Source: Pagrus major
Lineage: Eukaryota; Chordata; Actinopteri; Spariformes; Sparidae
Reading direction: 5' to 3'
Assembly: GCF_040436345.1 (NCBI RefSeq)
Contig: NC_133232.1
Span: 4,203,001 to 4,267,000 of the forward strand
Length of the DNA stretch: 64,000 bases
Notes under the pieces: model-generated
The model's input: the letters and a program-made list of their open reading frames with translations, nothing else
The model's database searches: none
What the model was told of the DNA's origin: nothing
Program-made: the position numbers and the translations under genes
In this document: positions 37,590 to 50,998 of the stretch, in pieces
Layout of the letters: every line of letters starts with the position of its first letter
How positions within the stretch are numbered: position 1 is the stretch's first letter

Positions 37590-40500
37590 ATGCTGAGGGC
37601 TTGTCTGAGAGGCGCTAATGTCACAGCCCGGGTAAGACTCGTGTGTGCGCCAGTAACCACTCCTTTACTGCAGCGAGCTAACGCTACCGTGTCGGCATTA
37701 TCGTGTTGTCATTCAGTGACCCTGGCTCAAGGTGCCATAGCGGATTTTTTATTGTGAACAAGATTGGATCATTTACCTTCAAATCCTCCCTAACTGCCCC
37801 GACATCCTGACAGGTCACGGCTCTTTATTTACGTAGGCATCAGAGAGCCGATAAGAAAAAAGCACAATGTCGGTGCTAGCTGTTAGCTTCAATGACAGAT
37901 GCAGCCGTTGACGTTTGAACCATAAGCAAGCTAAAGCTAAGTTAGTGGACATGAGCTAGCTAGTTGGGAGGTAGACACACTTCATCTGCGACCTCACAAA
38001 CACACTACTGTCGACCTTACTCCTTTTTTCATGTCAGTAAACGCGTCATGAAGCTTACATGTTAAAAACTAACGTTAGCATTTTTAAATATGGCTAATGC
38101 CAGCAACATTTCCGTAGGTTTCAGTCATTAAAAAAAAAACGAAAAAGAAAAAAGTTCATATCTGGTACATGTCAGCTGCAAGATGATTGAGCTAACCACG
38201 TTTTCTGTTGAGCCCCACCGTCTGCCCCAGCTCACTGCAGACCTGTCAGAGTCATATTTCTTAAGTGAGCCCTGCAGTTCACCAGGAGGGACCAGTGATC
38301 TCACATGGCTCGCTCAGGTTTAACCGACAGGCACAAGCGCACACAAGTAAATACGGGCGTCTGTATAAACTGATAATATGATTGCTTTGCATACTCTGCT
38401 GTCTCTGTACTGAAAGAAATATACAGTAGGCCTATATAACGCAGTTATAGTGCCTGTAGTATGATAGAGCTGTTGAGCACACATCACAATATGTGTTTGT
38501 ATGTTGTAATAAGTAAGTAAGCTTTGTTCAGGTCATTACACTGTGATTGTGGTGACTCGTGTGTTCTTGGAAACCAGATACTGCATTTTGGACTGTAACA
38601 CAGCCATATACTGTATTTGTATTTGTGTCGGCACAACCCTAATCTACACAATGTCTATATACATCTATAACGTCAAGCAGCAACACTGCATGAACTAGCT
38701 GTCTGTCTAATATTGACTTTATTTCTCACTCCCTGTTTCCGTATCCTGCCTGCTCTCTAGAACAACTTCGGGAGAACCCGGTTAACCAATGTGCAACACT
38801 GCCGGCACTACACTGCAAGAGATACCGGGTAACACACACACACGCGCACATACACACACACACACACTGTTCAGAGATGAATTGTGCAAAGTTTCAAGTG
38901 AGTCATATGGGCAGCTCACACATTAAATTGACCCCTCTTGATGATGGCAAGGCATTGGGTCATCATCACTGGAGTTTCATGCCAGACTGAAGACAGATAA
39001 CAGATTAAACTTAAGTGTATCACTCCCAAGTTTAATATTTTGCTATTTTGCATATATCTGTGTTAACTGTAGGCCTGAACAACAAAACTGGCCATATGGA
39101 AGCATGAGAGACCGAGTGGGGAAATACTCTGGACAGATGTTTCGCAGAACTTTGACGATGAGCAGTTTAAACTGCATTTTTGCATGTCCCAGTGTATGTT
39201 TGAGTATGTGTTACAGCTGATTAAACCAGCACTAACACAGAAGATTACACATCGTCGACACGCCCACTCCCTTGCTGTGAATTCACTCCAGTCTGGGGCA
39301 AATAATGCAGACATTTAAGTTCACACATACAGCTCCTCTGGGTAAACTCTGGATAAATCTATACAGTGCATCTGTGAAAGGGGCTTAAGACATAAGGAAA
39401 GGACGCAAGTGAGGCAAACATGGATTAAAGGGAATTGGGATATACCCATTGTCACACACACTACATATTGACCGCAGATTAATGTCTATCGTTTGCTGTC
39501 CTCTTCCACCACAGTGGTGCTGCAAAAGTGGTTGCTGCCGGCCTGGTGACAGTAGGCGGTGGCATTGGAGGTACGATACTCTACGCCTCATGGGACCACA
39601 AGTTCCGAGCAGCTGTGGAGAAAAATGTCCCATACTCAGACCAGCTGTTTGGTTTGGTTTTGGGACCTGCTTCTCAAGATGACAGCCTCCCCATCAAAAA
39701 ACAGGTCAGGATTGGTTCACAGCATATTTTGACTATGCACTAAGGTCAGCTGGATTCTCTTCTGCATTAGATGAGACTGTTTTAAAATACAATAGGGTGT
39801 GAAAGAGAAAATCCCACTCCTTAACAGAGCTGGTAAATAAAGCCAATGACTTTAAATTACACACGTCCCTAGGTGATCCTGAGTACGATCTGTTCTCAGG
39901 GCTCATCCTTGCATATTTTAAGAGAATGTACCAGCTAGACAAAAGCGGGTCAAAATTCAGTCCTTTCTTTACTCAACTCTACAGTGCAAATGGAAGTAGA
40001 AAATATTTGATTGCACCTTTGATTGACTGATCTGACACTCAGACAGGTTGTCAAGATTAGCTAAGCTCTGACCCGTAAAAATCACTTCACCACCACCCAA
40101 ACTATCGGCCAATCAAGCACCCTTACTTGCTTTTGTTCTATGCCTAAAACATCTAAATCACAGACTTTGTGCATAAATGATTGTCAGATGAGACTTCTAC
40201 AAAAACATTTTGAGACTCTCAAGCCTCAGCTAAAATGGCTGCTGTTGCTGCTGTTTAGATGGAGTTGGCGCAGCCTCCCTCAATGATGGAAAAACAGATG
40301 AAGGCCAAAACCAAGTCAGAGAAAAAGGTGAGGGAGGCGGCAGAGAGTTCAGCCAACGAGACAAGTCCTGTCCCAACACAGCCGACACAGAGCATCGAAG
40401 GTACGTATGGAAACGAGGGAGAAAGACTGAGCCATGAGATCTTATTATATAGTGTTATTGTATAAATGATGAATTTGAGTTTTGTTGAAATGTCAATGTT

Positions 40501-43500
40501 TTACGTGGACTCTGTTGTTTGTATGCCCCCTCAGAGGTTTCTCAGGGTAAGCTGTCTTCTGTCACTTAAGTTTTCCTGTAGAATGCTGTGCTCCTGTCTC
40601 TTACTCTAGAGTTTAGAGCCGAAACAATTAAGGGCAACACACACGGACAGTGTCATGGAGAGCCTGTCTCTCTCTGACAGTCTGACTTTTGCTTACGACA
40701 CTTTCCTCAATGATGAAGTCGTTTAGAATACTGCCAAATCATTTCCCCAGGTTACTACTAACCCAGATGCCTCTGTAGTTGTTGGGATCAAATGTGTCTC
40801 CATTCTTGAAGATGGGTTTGATTTCAAGACCTTTTCCGTTTTTCTGATATCCTTAGCTGGAGTTCTTTATCTGTCACTTTCATAAAACACACTTGGCATC
40901 CATAGCAAAACATTGTTCTCCTAAACAACAGCATTCAGCAGACAAGACCCATAAAAACAAGGTCACTAAAAGAAAGAATAGATAAAAAGAACATGTAAAA
41001 AACATTAATGTGTGTTTTTGGTTAACCGGGAGAGGCCGCTGTGATCGTGTGCACCCCCAGGTGCCCCTGCCCAGCAGCTGCTGGACATCCTCCAGTGTGA
41101 AGTTGGAGTGGACAGGTTTATGAAAGGGGAGTCCTCTCAGCAGCTCATAGAAAACAATGGGTGTGGATGTTTTTACGAATGTCATCCACCGATGATGTGT
41201 GTTGCCCTTCAGTCCTTTAATCGATCACAGTAAAATAATTGGCAAATATTTTGGCAATTGATTAGTTTTCCTTTTCAACAAAGACGTATGTTTGTCTTAG
41301 TCTGTTTTGGCCTTCTTTGACTTTACAATTGGCGTTTTTTTAGTCCTGTTCAAGCACAACTAAGGAATCCCAAAATGTTAAAAAATGAACATAATATAAC
41401 TCTTTAGACCTTCTGCAACAAAATCCAGAATCTCAAAGCCAAATTATTTTACTATAATTTCAGAAATTCAGTGTGCATAGCATCCAGCATTGTGTTCCTT
41501 TGATTTGTTCAAGGGCCCATCAAAGGTCTACACGTTCAGTTTTGTTACACAGGCTCACGTATGTGCAACCTCACAAACTGCATGCGTCATTCTGAATTTG
41601 TGTCCCATCCAGAGGCTTCAGCAGAGGCGACTCATATTATCTCAGCCATAAGTGAGGTCCCATCAGTCCCTGCTCCATGTGACACTGAAGCAGCAGTCAA
41701 AGGTAATATCATCGAGCTGCACCTGTCCACACTCTGATATCTGAAAGTAAAAGCTCTTTGGATATTAAAGTTAACACATGGATAAATGTTTGTATCAGTT
41801 AGGTAGAAAAATTAATTTATTTGATCATTACAGTTGACAATGGGTTGGTACTGACTCAGTGACTCTCTGGGAGCTATAGATATTGCTATCAGTAGAGCCT
41901 TTGAATGTAGACCTTCTAGAGGTTAAATCACAAAATACACCTGTAATTCACATACAATCTAGCAAGGTGTCTGTGGTTCTACAGTGTGTACGTGTCACAT
42001 TACTGGATTGCTATGGTAGAGGACATAAGTTTACATTGTGTCTATGAGTGTGTGTCCATGTTGTTTCCAGAGTGCAAAGAATGCCATGCCCATGAGGAAA
42101 CCCCGGTGACAGCAGTAGTTCATCCCGACACAGAGTCTCTTGCGGCAACAGAACCACTGAAAGAACGTCCAGTAGAAGAAGTGACGGCTAGACTGGCTCA
42201 ACAAGACCAGGAGGAACAGGAAATCCTAACATGTAGGCTGACAACGACGACAACACACACACACACACACTGTATAGGATAATCGGTCATATGGTTAATG
42301 GGAAATACTCTAATCAGTTTATGCTATTATATAACAAACTGTTCAGAATATAAAACTTTAATAGAGGTGGTGGAAAAACATATTTATCTCTGTGTGCAGA
42401 CATATCTGCTTTCTTCTAGACATTTTTTCATAATTTCTACCTGCATGTTTCCTTCGTAACATACTGTCACTACCACAGGAGGCTGTCACACACACACCCC
42501 TCCATAAGACACCCCCAACTCGTAAACCAATCCCTTCATTTACCTTTTTAAAGTGGTGAGACTGTCCTATCTGAGCTGGCAGCGTGGCCTTCATATTCTT
42601 TCTTTTGCCGTGTTTAGTATAAGTCTGGGAGACTTTGGACATTTGAGTTCTTGGGACTGTGCAGTAGCTGTGATAAATCCAAACTGACAAGAGGTAAAGC
42701 AACCCAAGCAACCGGTCATACCGTTACACTACACTTCCTTTATTGGCAAATCATTGAAAACGAACAAACAAATCTAATGTTGCTTTTCAAGTAGCTAGTC
42801 AAATTAAAGCTGAAACAGACACCCCCTTCCTAGTGGCACTGCTGTTGCAAAGACAACAGCAGTGCCACAGTAGTAGCAACATGGCTACTGCTTGCAGCCT
42901 GGCTATTGTCCAAAGCATAACAAACCCATAAGAATCTCAATTTGCACCCTGATCTCAGTGCTGTGAAAAGACAGACTTAAACACGCTGTTGAATTAATAA
43001 GTAGGCAGGTTTTGTTACTTACCGTTCTAGTATAAGAATGCTGGTTTTGAACTGTCTCCTGTCCCAGCGGTAAGAGGAAACACAGTTCAACAAGTAAATG
43101 TCCGTCCATTCACTCGTGTTTTACCTCAGTTTCTATCACTCTCTCCCTTCACCGTCTTTGCCTCCTCCGTCAGAGGGGTTCTTTTCTTTTGCAGTGTAGA
43201 GTTTCCACAGTTATTCCAGTTGTTCCACCGTTACCTGGGGATAGTGATCAGAGAAAACGGTGCCTCTTCCTGTTTTGGTTGGGCAATGGCAGAAGCACTT
43301 CCTTTGTGCTGAATTCAACCTTCATTTTTGGAGGAGAAATCCAGCCCATTGGCAGACTGAATAGCATACATTTGCAGTCTATTCAAGGATGTTATTTTTC
43401 TCTAGCCATTACACTGTGCAATCAGTATTTACTTCAGAATGATAAGTTAAAGCAAAAAAGTTGTCTATTGTCAGTTTGAGTTGAATGTACTAATTGAGCA

Positions 43501-46500
43501 TTGTGTAGCTACCCCTCTTTGCACACACTCTGGATTCTCTTCTTCTACTCTACACCCTGCTCTACACTCTGTCAACCTCTGATCTTTCCTGTCTGACTGT
43601 TTTGCAGCTGTATCAGCCAGTCTTGAAGACTCACTGGCCAACACAGCTAAAGCTACATTGCAGGCCATTGGAGCGCAGGAAGCAGCCCTGCAGGCTATCA
43701 CACGGCACACACTCAAACTGAAGGAGGCTATGGAAGCAGAGGTACAGTACACAGTGACACTGACCAAAATCATTTTTTGATAAATGGTAATAAATTAATT
43801 TTGTGCTGAAAGTTACAAAATTGAATCTGTTGCTAAAATGGAACAATGATGATGAAGGGCTGTACGATATGGTCAAAAAGTGATATTGCAATTATTTTGA
43901 CAGATATTAAGATTGGGATATAATTCATGATTATTATGGATGGTTAAATTTTACGTCACAATTTTCATTGTCACTGAAAAGCTAGTAAAATAATGCTGAT
44001 GTGGCATTTCTCCTGGTCTCTGCCAAACAAACTTGTTTTATTACATCTGGAGAACAAGCTGTGTAGGCCAGAGTGTCTCTGCAGCGCTATAACATTTCAT
44101 TAAAACACTGTTTTGTGACACATCCTACCTTTTTATAAAATTGCAGTTCTTGTGATTTGAATATTGCACATAGTCATATCGCGATTTAGAATATTTTGCG
44201 ATTAATTGTGCAGCCCTAATGATGACGATAGTAGAATGCCATTTCTGTTTTCCTTTCTTTCTAAGTACTAGTATTGACGGCATACACAAACATTTTTTTA
44301 AACTTTCCTTAAATGGAAAATTCAATTGTATGTTCACAACAAATCCTATACTGTTATATAACATTTTCTGCACCAGGTTACAGGACCTTTCTCTCACTCT
44401 CACTCAAACAAATCTCAGAATTAAGTGCTCTAGCACTGGACAGAATCCAACTGAAAATGAATTGTCGTATAACTCTCTCACTTTATCTAACATGTTGTGA
44501 GCTATTATATGAAGTGTCCTGTTGGTGAAACCGTCTAAGTGAATTTAAGTTCGCCTTTATAGGCATTTACATAGTATATACTGGCATATGCAGTACTTTT
44601 GTTTGTGAAAGGTACAAACGGAAGAAATCTGTAAAGTGCTGCAGTTGATGTGAGCGGAATAAAAAGTAGGCCACTCTGGATGAGACATTGGAGCATCTGT
44701 GTTGTTATTTGAATATATCGTCAAAGAATAGGCGCAAGTTATAAACCACAGCTACAATGTTTTACTTTCCCAAAATAAAACAGGTGCAACAGATCTTAAA
44801 CAGCAACCCTTGTGTCAGCTCGAGTAACGTCCCTGTCAATGCTGCACTCTGTGCCTCTGTGGACTCTGCTCCCACAGTGAAACATACCGACAGCACAGGA
44901 GAGTAGAGAAAGCTCTCAGAGCGACCTTAAATGTCAGCAGAAACCCAGCAAAGACTCTCACACTGAGCTGAAATCAAACGATAGCACATAAATTAGGTAA
45001 ATAACAAAATATGTTGTTCCTCTCTGTCCGTACCAACTGTCCGTCTCATTAGGGGGCGGGCGGAGTGTGTCTATATCTGACACTGTGTGGTCACCAGTCG
45101 TGGCCGATCATGCTGAAAACTGGCCGATTCTGTTCCCAAACGCCGTATCTCTAGTTTTTGGCAACCAATGGCATTCAGCTCATGTTTTAGTCTCTTAGTA
45201 ACCGGTACGGCCATAAGAGTTATTGGTAATTAAATCATCTATACCTAACCACAAAACTTCTTGCCAGTACTTCCTGTGCTGCATAATCATTTTGCAGTAG
45301 AGTGATTACTCTTATTATGAATCCAGGTTCCACCGCAGGAGAAGTCAGCCCAGTGGAAAGATCTAGAAGCTGCTCTTGCTGATAGAACTTGTGCTGTGAC
45401 TGATGCTGAAACTGCTCTGCTGAAAGCTAAGTAAGACTTATGTCGAACCGCATACACACATGCACACACACAGTGTTTTGTTGTTTTGTTCCATCTCAAT
45501 TTTTATAATAAGAATTTGATCTTTTGTTGTTAAGGAAGATGCTTCTAATTTCAGACAAGAGCATCCCTGAACTTCCTCTCTAAGAATCATTTGAAAGATG
45601 TGATGATCACATCAGGGCTTTACAGAGTGTTAAGGACACGTGTGAGCTCTGAGTTTCAGAGTCGTTAGGGCCACTTGTGGGTCGTTGACCCAACCGGCCT
45701 TCATGTGGGTTGCTAAGGCTAGGTGAGCCCTGGGGTGAATGGTTGTTAAGTTGTCTGGGGTTCCCTCCCCAGACAACTTAACAACCATTCACACCTGAAT
45801 GGAACTGGAGAAGCTTCTTGGATGAGAGGTGAAACGTCTTAAAGAAACTGAAACATGTCCAGTTGCCTACAATACAATACAATACAAAACAATACAGCAC
45901 TTAGAATAAGCCTGTGTTCCCATCCTAAACATTACCCTGACTCACTTCAAAATTTTGCAACTGTTTTCTTCTCAGACTTCTTCCTCCCCTAAACCATCCT
46001 GTGTCTCTCTCCCTGTAGTGAAGCTTTGGACGGTCTCAAGTCAGAGATTGACAAGTCTAAAGGGTTGAAGGTTGCTTCTGTTCGCCCGCTGGTTTTAGCG
46101 GCAGAGGAGAATCTCCATAACATGGTGGTGGACTTGGACAAAGTGGTCACTAAGGTGAGGACAATGTTTGTACATTATGTGCAGAGATCAGATGAAAAGA
46201 CTTTAAAATATAATTGAAGATTCATTTTGCTGCTTTCTTGCTAAGAGATTAATGTTCAGACTGATACCACTCTCAATCTCACCAATAAATATGAAGCTAC
46301 AGCCAGCAGCCAGTTAGCTTCATTTTGCATAAAGACAGGATGTACGTGTTTAGCGCAAAAGGGCGAGGGTCAAGTGATGAGGTCAAATTAAAGCAGAGCC
46401 ACATACACATCATTTCACATTAAGACAAAGTGCAAAGTGTCACTGAGTCGGCGTGGGCCAGACGTGTGGCTCTCCTGGGCCAGATCTGGCCTGCAGGCTG

Positions 46501-47375
46501 CTAATTGGGGTTTACTGCTATCAGCCGACATGCGAAATTGGTCGAATTTATTGTCGGTGGTTAACCGTTAGTTCAGCTCCCATAGCAGCTCTTGATTGCT
46601 CAACAAAAATAATGTCCCTGTGTTTTTATTGTTTTTAAGGATATTGGCAGTTCTGCTTGCCAGTACATAAAACTGCTAAACTCTGTGTCTGTGTCTGTGT
46701 CTGTGTCTGTGTCTGTGTCTGTGTCTGTGTCTGTGTCTGTGTGAGTAGGTGCACTCTGCAGAGTCTGAAGCAAAGATTGTCTCCCAGTACAGTGAACTGG
46801 TGAATGAAGCTAAACAACAGTTCCAGAGGGAAGTAAGCAGCCTCACTCCAGAGATCCAGGCCAACTGGAAGGGGCTCAGTAAGACCTTACACACACACAC
46901 ACACACTATACTGTTAGTACATGAGATAGAATTAGGACACAATTGTTCTCTCCCTGATCAATATAAACACCTGAAGTTGTAAAAGTAAATAATTGTGTTC
47001 CTATTTTTCTGTGAGCTGGTAAACTGTCAACAGATGACCTGAATGCCCTGATTGCCCATGCACATCGTCGTCTTGACCAGCTGAATCGAGAGCTTGCTGA
47101 GCAGAGAGTCAGAGAACAGATACACATTGATGCAGCACTTGAGCAGCAGAAGCTGGAGGACCAGAAAGCCCTGGAGAAAGCTGTCAACACTTCCCTGCAG
47201 CATGTCAAGGAGGAAGCCCGGCTGGAGCAGGAGAGGAAGGTATGGAGGGGAGAGAAGGTGGTTTGTGGTTTGCTGACCTTGATCAGTGTTATGCAACAAA
47301 CAGATGCCAGGAGATGACTGGAAGTTACCAAGTTATCAGTTATCAGTGTAACTGTTCCAACAACACAGATTAATT

Positions 47376-47449
<74 letters not shown>

Positions 47450-50400
47450 CTGTCTGAGTTAAGGGAAGTGATGGAGGCAGAGATGAGGACTCAGCTGCGG
47501 CGTCAGGCGGCTGCTCACACAGACCACGTCCAAGATGTCCTCAAAGTCCAGGAGCAGGAGCTGAGAGCTGACGCTGAGCAGGTGTGCAAACATTTCTACA
47601 ATTCTACAAAACACTGACAACAAAAAACTTGAGACACTGTGTCAAGCTTATGTGTCAAACTTATGTGGGTTGTTAACCCCCCCAACCAGGTTTAATGTTG
47701 GCCTGTATTGGCCGAATGGAAATAGGAACAGCTAAAATGTCCTGTCCGAAATATGCCAAATAAATACAGGAAATAATGAATTAATAGCATGTTAAATAAC
47801 CAAATTCAAGGTGATTTATTTGTCATTACACATTATGGGTTGTGTCACGAAATGAATGTTTGTGAACTTCTTCGTGTGACACAAACATTAGAAATATATA
47901 CAGTTACTTATAAACAAATATGCATAAACACTTTTAAATGTGCTTCTGGGTTAATGTTAATAGTAGCAACAAGATGGTGATGATAATATGGTCAGCATCG
48001 TCATATTAAAAGTCTGACATCAGGAAAACACTGTCCATCCACTTTTGAGTGTGTGCCCCAAGCATCAGTTGTTTGTTTTAAAAAAAAAAACACATGTCCT
48101 GTAGTTGTTTTATATGGACTGAATTCTGTAATATTAATAGACAAATTGGCCGTCAAAACAAAATGTCTAGTGTGAACTCTTGTTTATGAGAGTCATTAGG
48201 GTTACATGAGTGGAGGCATGGCTGGGTGTTGTAGCTGCCTGTGGAGGGACTGCATTGGTTGCTGGAGAAATGCACTCTGCCTCCCCCTCATTTTGTTCAA
48301 AGGGGCAGAAGACTGTTCAATTTGTTTTCAAAATTATTCTTGTTAGCCCAGTTTAAAAACAAAAATGCAAATATAGTGTGATAATATTGAATAACCCTAA
48401 CCCTATCAAATCAGGAGATAAGCATATCATCCCAGACCTAATTTTTAATATATTTATTAAACTACAGTCACAGTGGGGCAGCTCAGTTGGAAAGAGATGG
48501 TCTAAAAGCCCACAAGTGACATCTGATGGTTAAGCCTGCACCAGGCCTCCATCAAAGAAGGCAGTTGGTGGCCAGTATCAAATTCACAATAAGTAAATAC
48601 TTACAATAATCAATTAAGTTGATGAGGTTTAACATTTAATATATTCTCTTTGTACCATTTTTCAATTGAAAATATGTCAAAAAGGATACTACTTGCTTGT
48701 TGTGGTTCATGTCTCTTAAAGTCTGTCAAACATTCCTTTAAAGCTCTGCTGTGGTCTGTGTTGTTCAGGTCCTGGGCAGCAAGTTGCTGGAACAGGAGAC
48801 CCACTACCGTCAGCTGAGCCAGGAACAACTTGATAACTTCACTTTGGATATGAACACTGCATATGCAAGACTAAAGGGGATGGAGGAGGCTATTGACAGT
48901 AAGATAAACATGCACACACCAAAATAATAATTACATTACCTGCAGCGATTCGCTGTGCGCATTTAGGCCTGAGGCACAGCAGCTTAACTAAATTGATCAT
49001 TTAGATCTCTCTACAGGCTGACAAGATTGATCTGAATCTAATGTTAATTATTATTCTTCTACACATCCAAAAGTTCACACACACAGTCCAGAATCATGAA
49101 ATAACCGCCCTCCTGATAAATCCTGAGCTCCATCTAGGCCGTCTAAACATTTTTATTTCAGAAGCTAAAAATTAAATTCTGTTTCCTCTGGGGAGTAAGG
49201 TGTAACTCTCTCCATAGTACTGAAGCAGAGGAGATTGATCAGTCATTAAAACAAGTATGATCATTGGTCAAATGTTCAAGTACAATATTTTCCATTGAAA
49301 TGTAGCGGAGTATAAAATAGTAGAATACGTAAATATTCAAATAAAGTTCAAGTACCTCAACTTTTTATTTTTAGTTCAGTACTTCGGTAAATGTACATCA
49401 CTCGGTAACAACCGAAAATGGGTTGAGGAGCATTAATATTAAGTGTTAATTAGTTGACACTGAAGTACAAGCTTACAGACTTTTGAGCACCTGTTCAGAT
49501 ACTTCATGTCTTCATGCTGTGTCAGATAATCAGCTGAGACAACATTTCACCCTGTTGATTGTGTGTGTTGCAAAAACACAATCCAGACACATCTGTGGAG
49601 TGATGTACTGTAAGAGAGTGGAGTTTTCAGTTTCTCACAAACCAACTCAGTGCGAGTACAGAATACAATACAATGCCTTGCAGAATACATGAACCACACA
49701 ACAGACGAGCTCCATTTTGTCTGGTCGTCAGGATACTCAGGGAAGTAACACTGATCATTGACTAACAGCTGACATTATTGTGATGTTATAATAAGATTTA
49801 TAGCATTTAAAGATATTTTTACATTATTCTAACAACAAACTTTTGTTTTCACCTCCTGATAACCTGTTGTTTTGTTGTTATGACACAAGATATTTCCATG
49901 TTAAAACAAGATATACTCACTTTATAATATCTTTTCATCTTATAACAGTAAAAATGATCACGTTAAAACATGAAACATTTGAAGCTATAAGAAGATAACA
50001 GTTTATTGTTACAACAAAAATGATTTCTTTGGTAGTTATGCCACTACTAGGTATAGCCGGTATAATCAGATACATTTTTTTTGTATCATGTAAAAATGTG
50101 AAAATATCTTTTTAGTATGAAAAACATCTTGTTTTAGCAATAAACTGGTGTGGTCAGAGATTGAACAGACTTAAACCTTTCGACCAGCAGAGGTCAGAGC
50201 ACAACCAAGTTGTAGACAGCTTGTACACAGCGTTCAGTGATGTAGTGAGTCATTTCGATCTTTTAGTATGCAAAGGTATGGACCTGGGTCAGAATAGGTG
50301 CTTTGAAAAGTGAAATATGGTCTCTTGATGTCACATCTCGTACTCTGTTAAACCCTGTCATGTAAACACCTTCCTGTCTCTTGAATTCAGGCCATGTGGT

Positions 50401-50998
50401 AGCAGAGGAGGAGGCCCGGAAGGCTCACCAGCTCTGGCTCTCTGTGGAGGCTCTCAACTACACTTTAAAGACTGCTGATGCTGATTCCCCCACCGTGCCT
50501 CTAGAGGGCGCTGTTCAGGCTGTGCGAGACAGCTGCCACGACAACGACTTTGCCTTGGCTCTGTCATCAGCTCTCCCAGAAGAGTCCCTGCACCGCGGCG
50601 TGTACAGTGAGGCCTCTCTCCGTGCCCGCTTCAACTCTCTACGATCGCTGGCACGCCGGGTTGCCCTCGTTGACGAATCTCACAACTCCTTGTACCAATA
50701 TTTCTTGTCCTACCTTCAAGCTGCATTGCTGTTTGAGGATAAACAGAAGGCCCCACCTGCCCAGTTGAGCAGTGAGGATTTAGACCCGTTCAAGCTTCTG
50801 GCATATGCAACCTTCTGCTTAGAGCATGGGGATCTGGAGTTGGCAGCTAAACTGGTGAACCAGTTGAGAGGAGAGGCCAGGAGAGTGGTGGAGGACTGGC
50901 TGTCTGAGGCCAGACTCACACTGGAAACCAGGCAGGTAGTCAGCTTGCTGTCTGCTTACGCAAATGCTGTGGGGTTAGGAACCACCCAGGCTCCATAG
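37590..50998 (+). CDS. immt: MICOS subunit MIC60 / mitofilin
   Basis: Coding exons: 37590-37631, 38761-38828, 39515-39704, 40259-40400, 40535-40546 (microexon), 41613-41702, 42071-42232, 43608-43741, 45327-45430, 46019-46154, 46749-46878, 47016-47239, 47450-47581, 48769-48898, 50391-50998. The protein is 767 aa (763 without the microexon), close to human MIC60 (about 758). MIC60 anchors the MICOS complex at crista junctions in the inner mitochondrial membrane. An arginine-rich presequence (1-36) precedes one membrane segment (about 42-62) with a glycine-rich GGGIGG core. Then come an acidic, variable linker, coiled coils (about 240-560) and the conserved mitofilin C-terminus (NSLYQYFLSYL, FCLEHGDLELAAKLVNQL). 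Exon 12 is started at 47016 because KLSTDDLN then matches the family. Confidence 0.95.
38826..38868. repeat. (CA)n microsatellite at immt exon 2 donor
   Basis: A CA/CGCA repeat begins three nucleotides after the GTAA of the exon 2 donor (38829-38830). Confidence 0.9.
39062..39389 (+). mobile_element. Harbinger/PIF-like fragment in immt intron 2
   Basis: The plus strand encodes FDDEQFKLHFCMSQCMFEYV followed by [17 protein letters not shown], the N-terminal region of a PIF/Harbinger transposase. It ends at GTGAAAGGGGCTTA, the terminal inverted repeat also found at 61598-61612. Truncated on the left. Confidence 0.7.
40535..40546 (+). other. immt: candidate 12-nt microexon of immt
   Basis: Flanked by a good acceptor (GCCCCCTCAG) and donor (GGTAAGC). 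The 12 nt keep phase 1 on both sides and would add EVSQ before EASAEA. Whether it is used is unknown; skipping also keeps the frame. Confidence 0.5.
42251..42271. repeat. short (CA)n tract after immt exon 7
   Basis: Ten CA units begin 18 nt after the exon 7 donor. Confidence 0.9.
43857..44216. mobile_element. 360-bp MITE in immt intron 8
   Basis: Begins GGGCTGTACGATATGG and ends GATTAATTGTGCAGCCC, a short inverted-terminal pair (GGGCTG/CAGCCC) typical of a fish non-autonomous DNA transposon. A related copy sits at 32380-32648. No coding capacity. Confidence 0.75.
45600..45905 (+). repeat. dispersed repeat with perfect hairpin and (AATAC)n tail
   Basis: Carries AAGGACACGTGTGAGCTCTG, TTAGGGCCACTTGTGGGTCG, a perfect 26-bp inverted repeat (45735-45760 with 45767-45792, loop TTCCCT), GGATGAGAGGTGAAACGTCT and an AATAC tail. 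A partial rearranged copy is at 30735-30950. I recognise the phrases from fish genomes but cannot name the family. It lies in immt intron 9. Confidence 0.85.
46682..46743. repeat. (CTGTGT)n hexanucleotide repeat at immt exon 11 acceptor
   Basis: Ten near-perfect hexamer units run up to GTGAGTAG, the acceptor of immt exon 11. The repeat therefore occupies the polypyrimidine-tract position. Confidence 0.95.
46886..46908. repeat. short (CA)n tract after immt exon 11
   Basis: About ten CA units start some 8-9 nt downstream of the exon 11 donor (46879-46880). Confidence 0.9.
47379..47447. repeat. (TG)n microsatellite forming the immt exon 13 acceptor tract
   Basis: About 34 TG units are followed immediately by the TAG acceptor and exon 13 (CTG TCT GAG). 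There is no other pyrimidine tract near this splice site. Confidence 0.95.

Noticed and set aside
47034-47239. immt exon 12 starting after CAACAG at 47033
   Set aside because: The acceptor at 47015 has a better pyrimidine tract and adds KLSTD, which fits the family. The shorter form would still be in frame.
48395-48415. CCCTAACCCTA telomere-like motif
   Set aside because: Only two units, so chance is the likely explanation.
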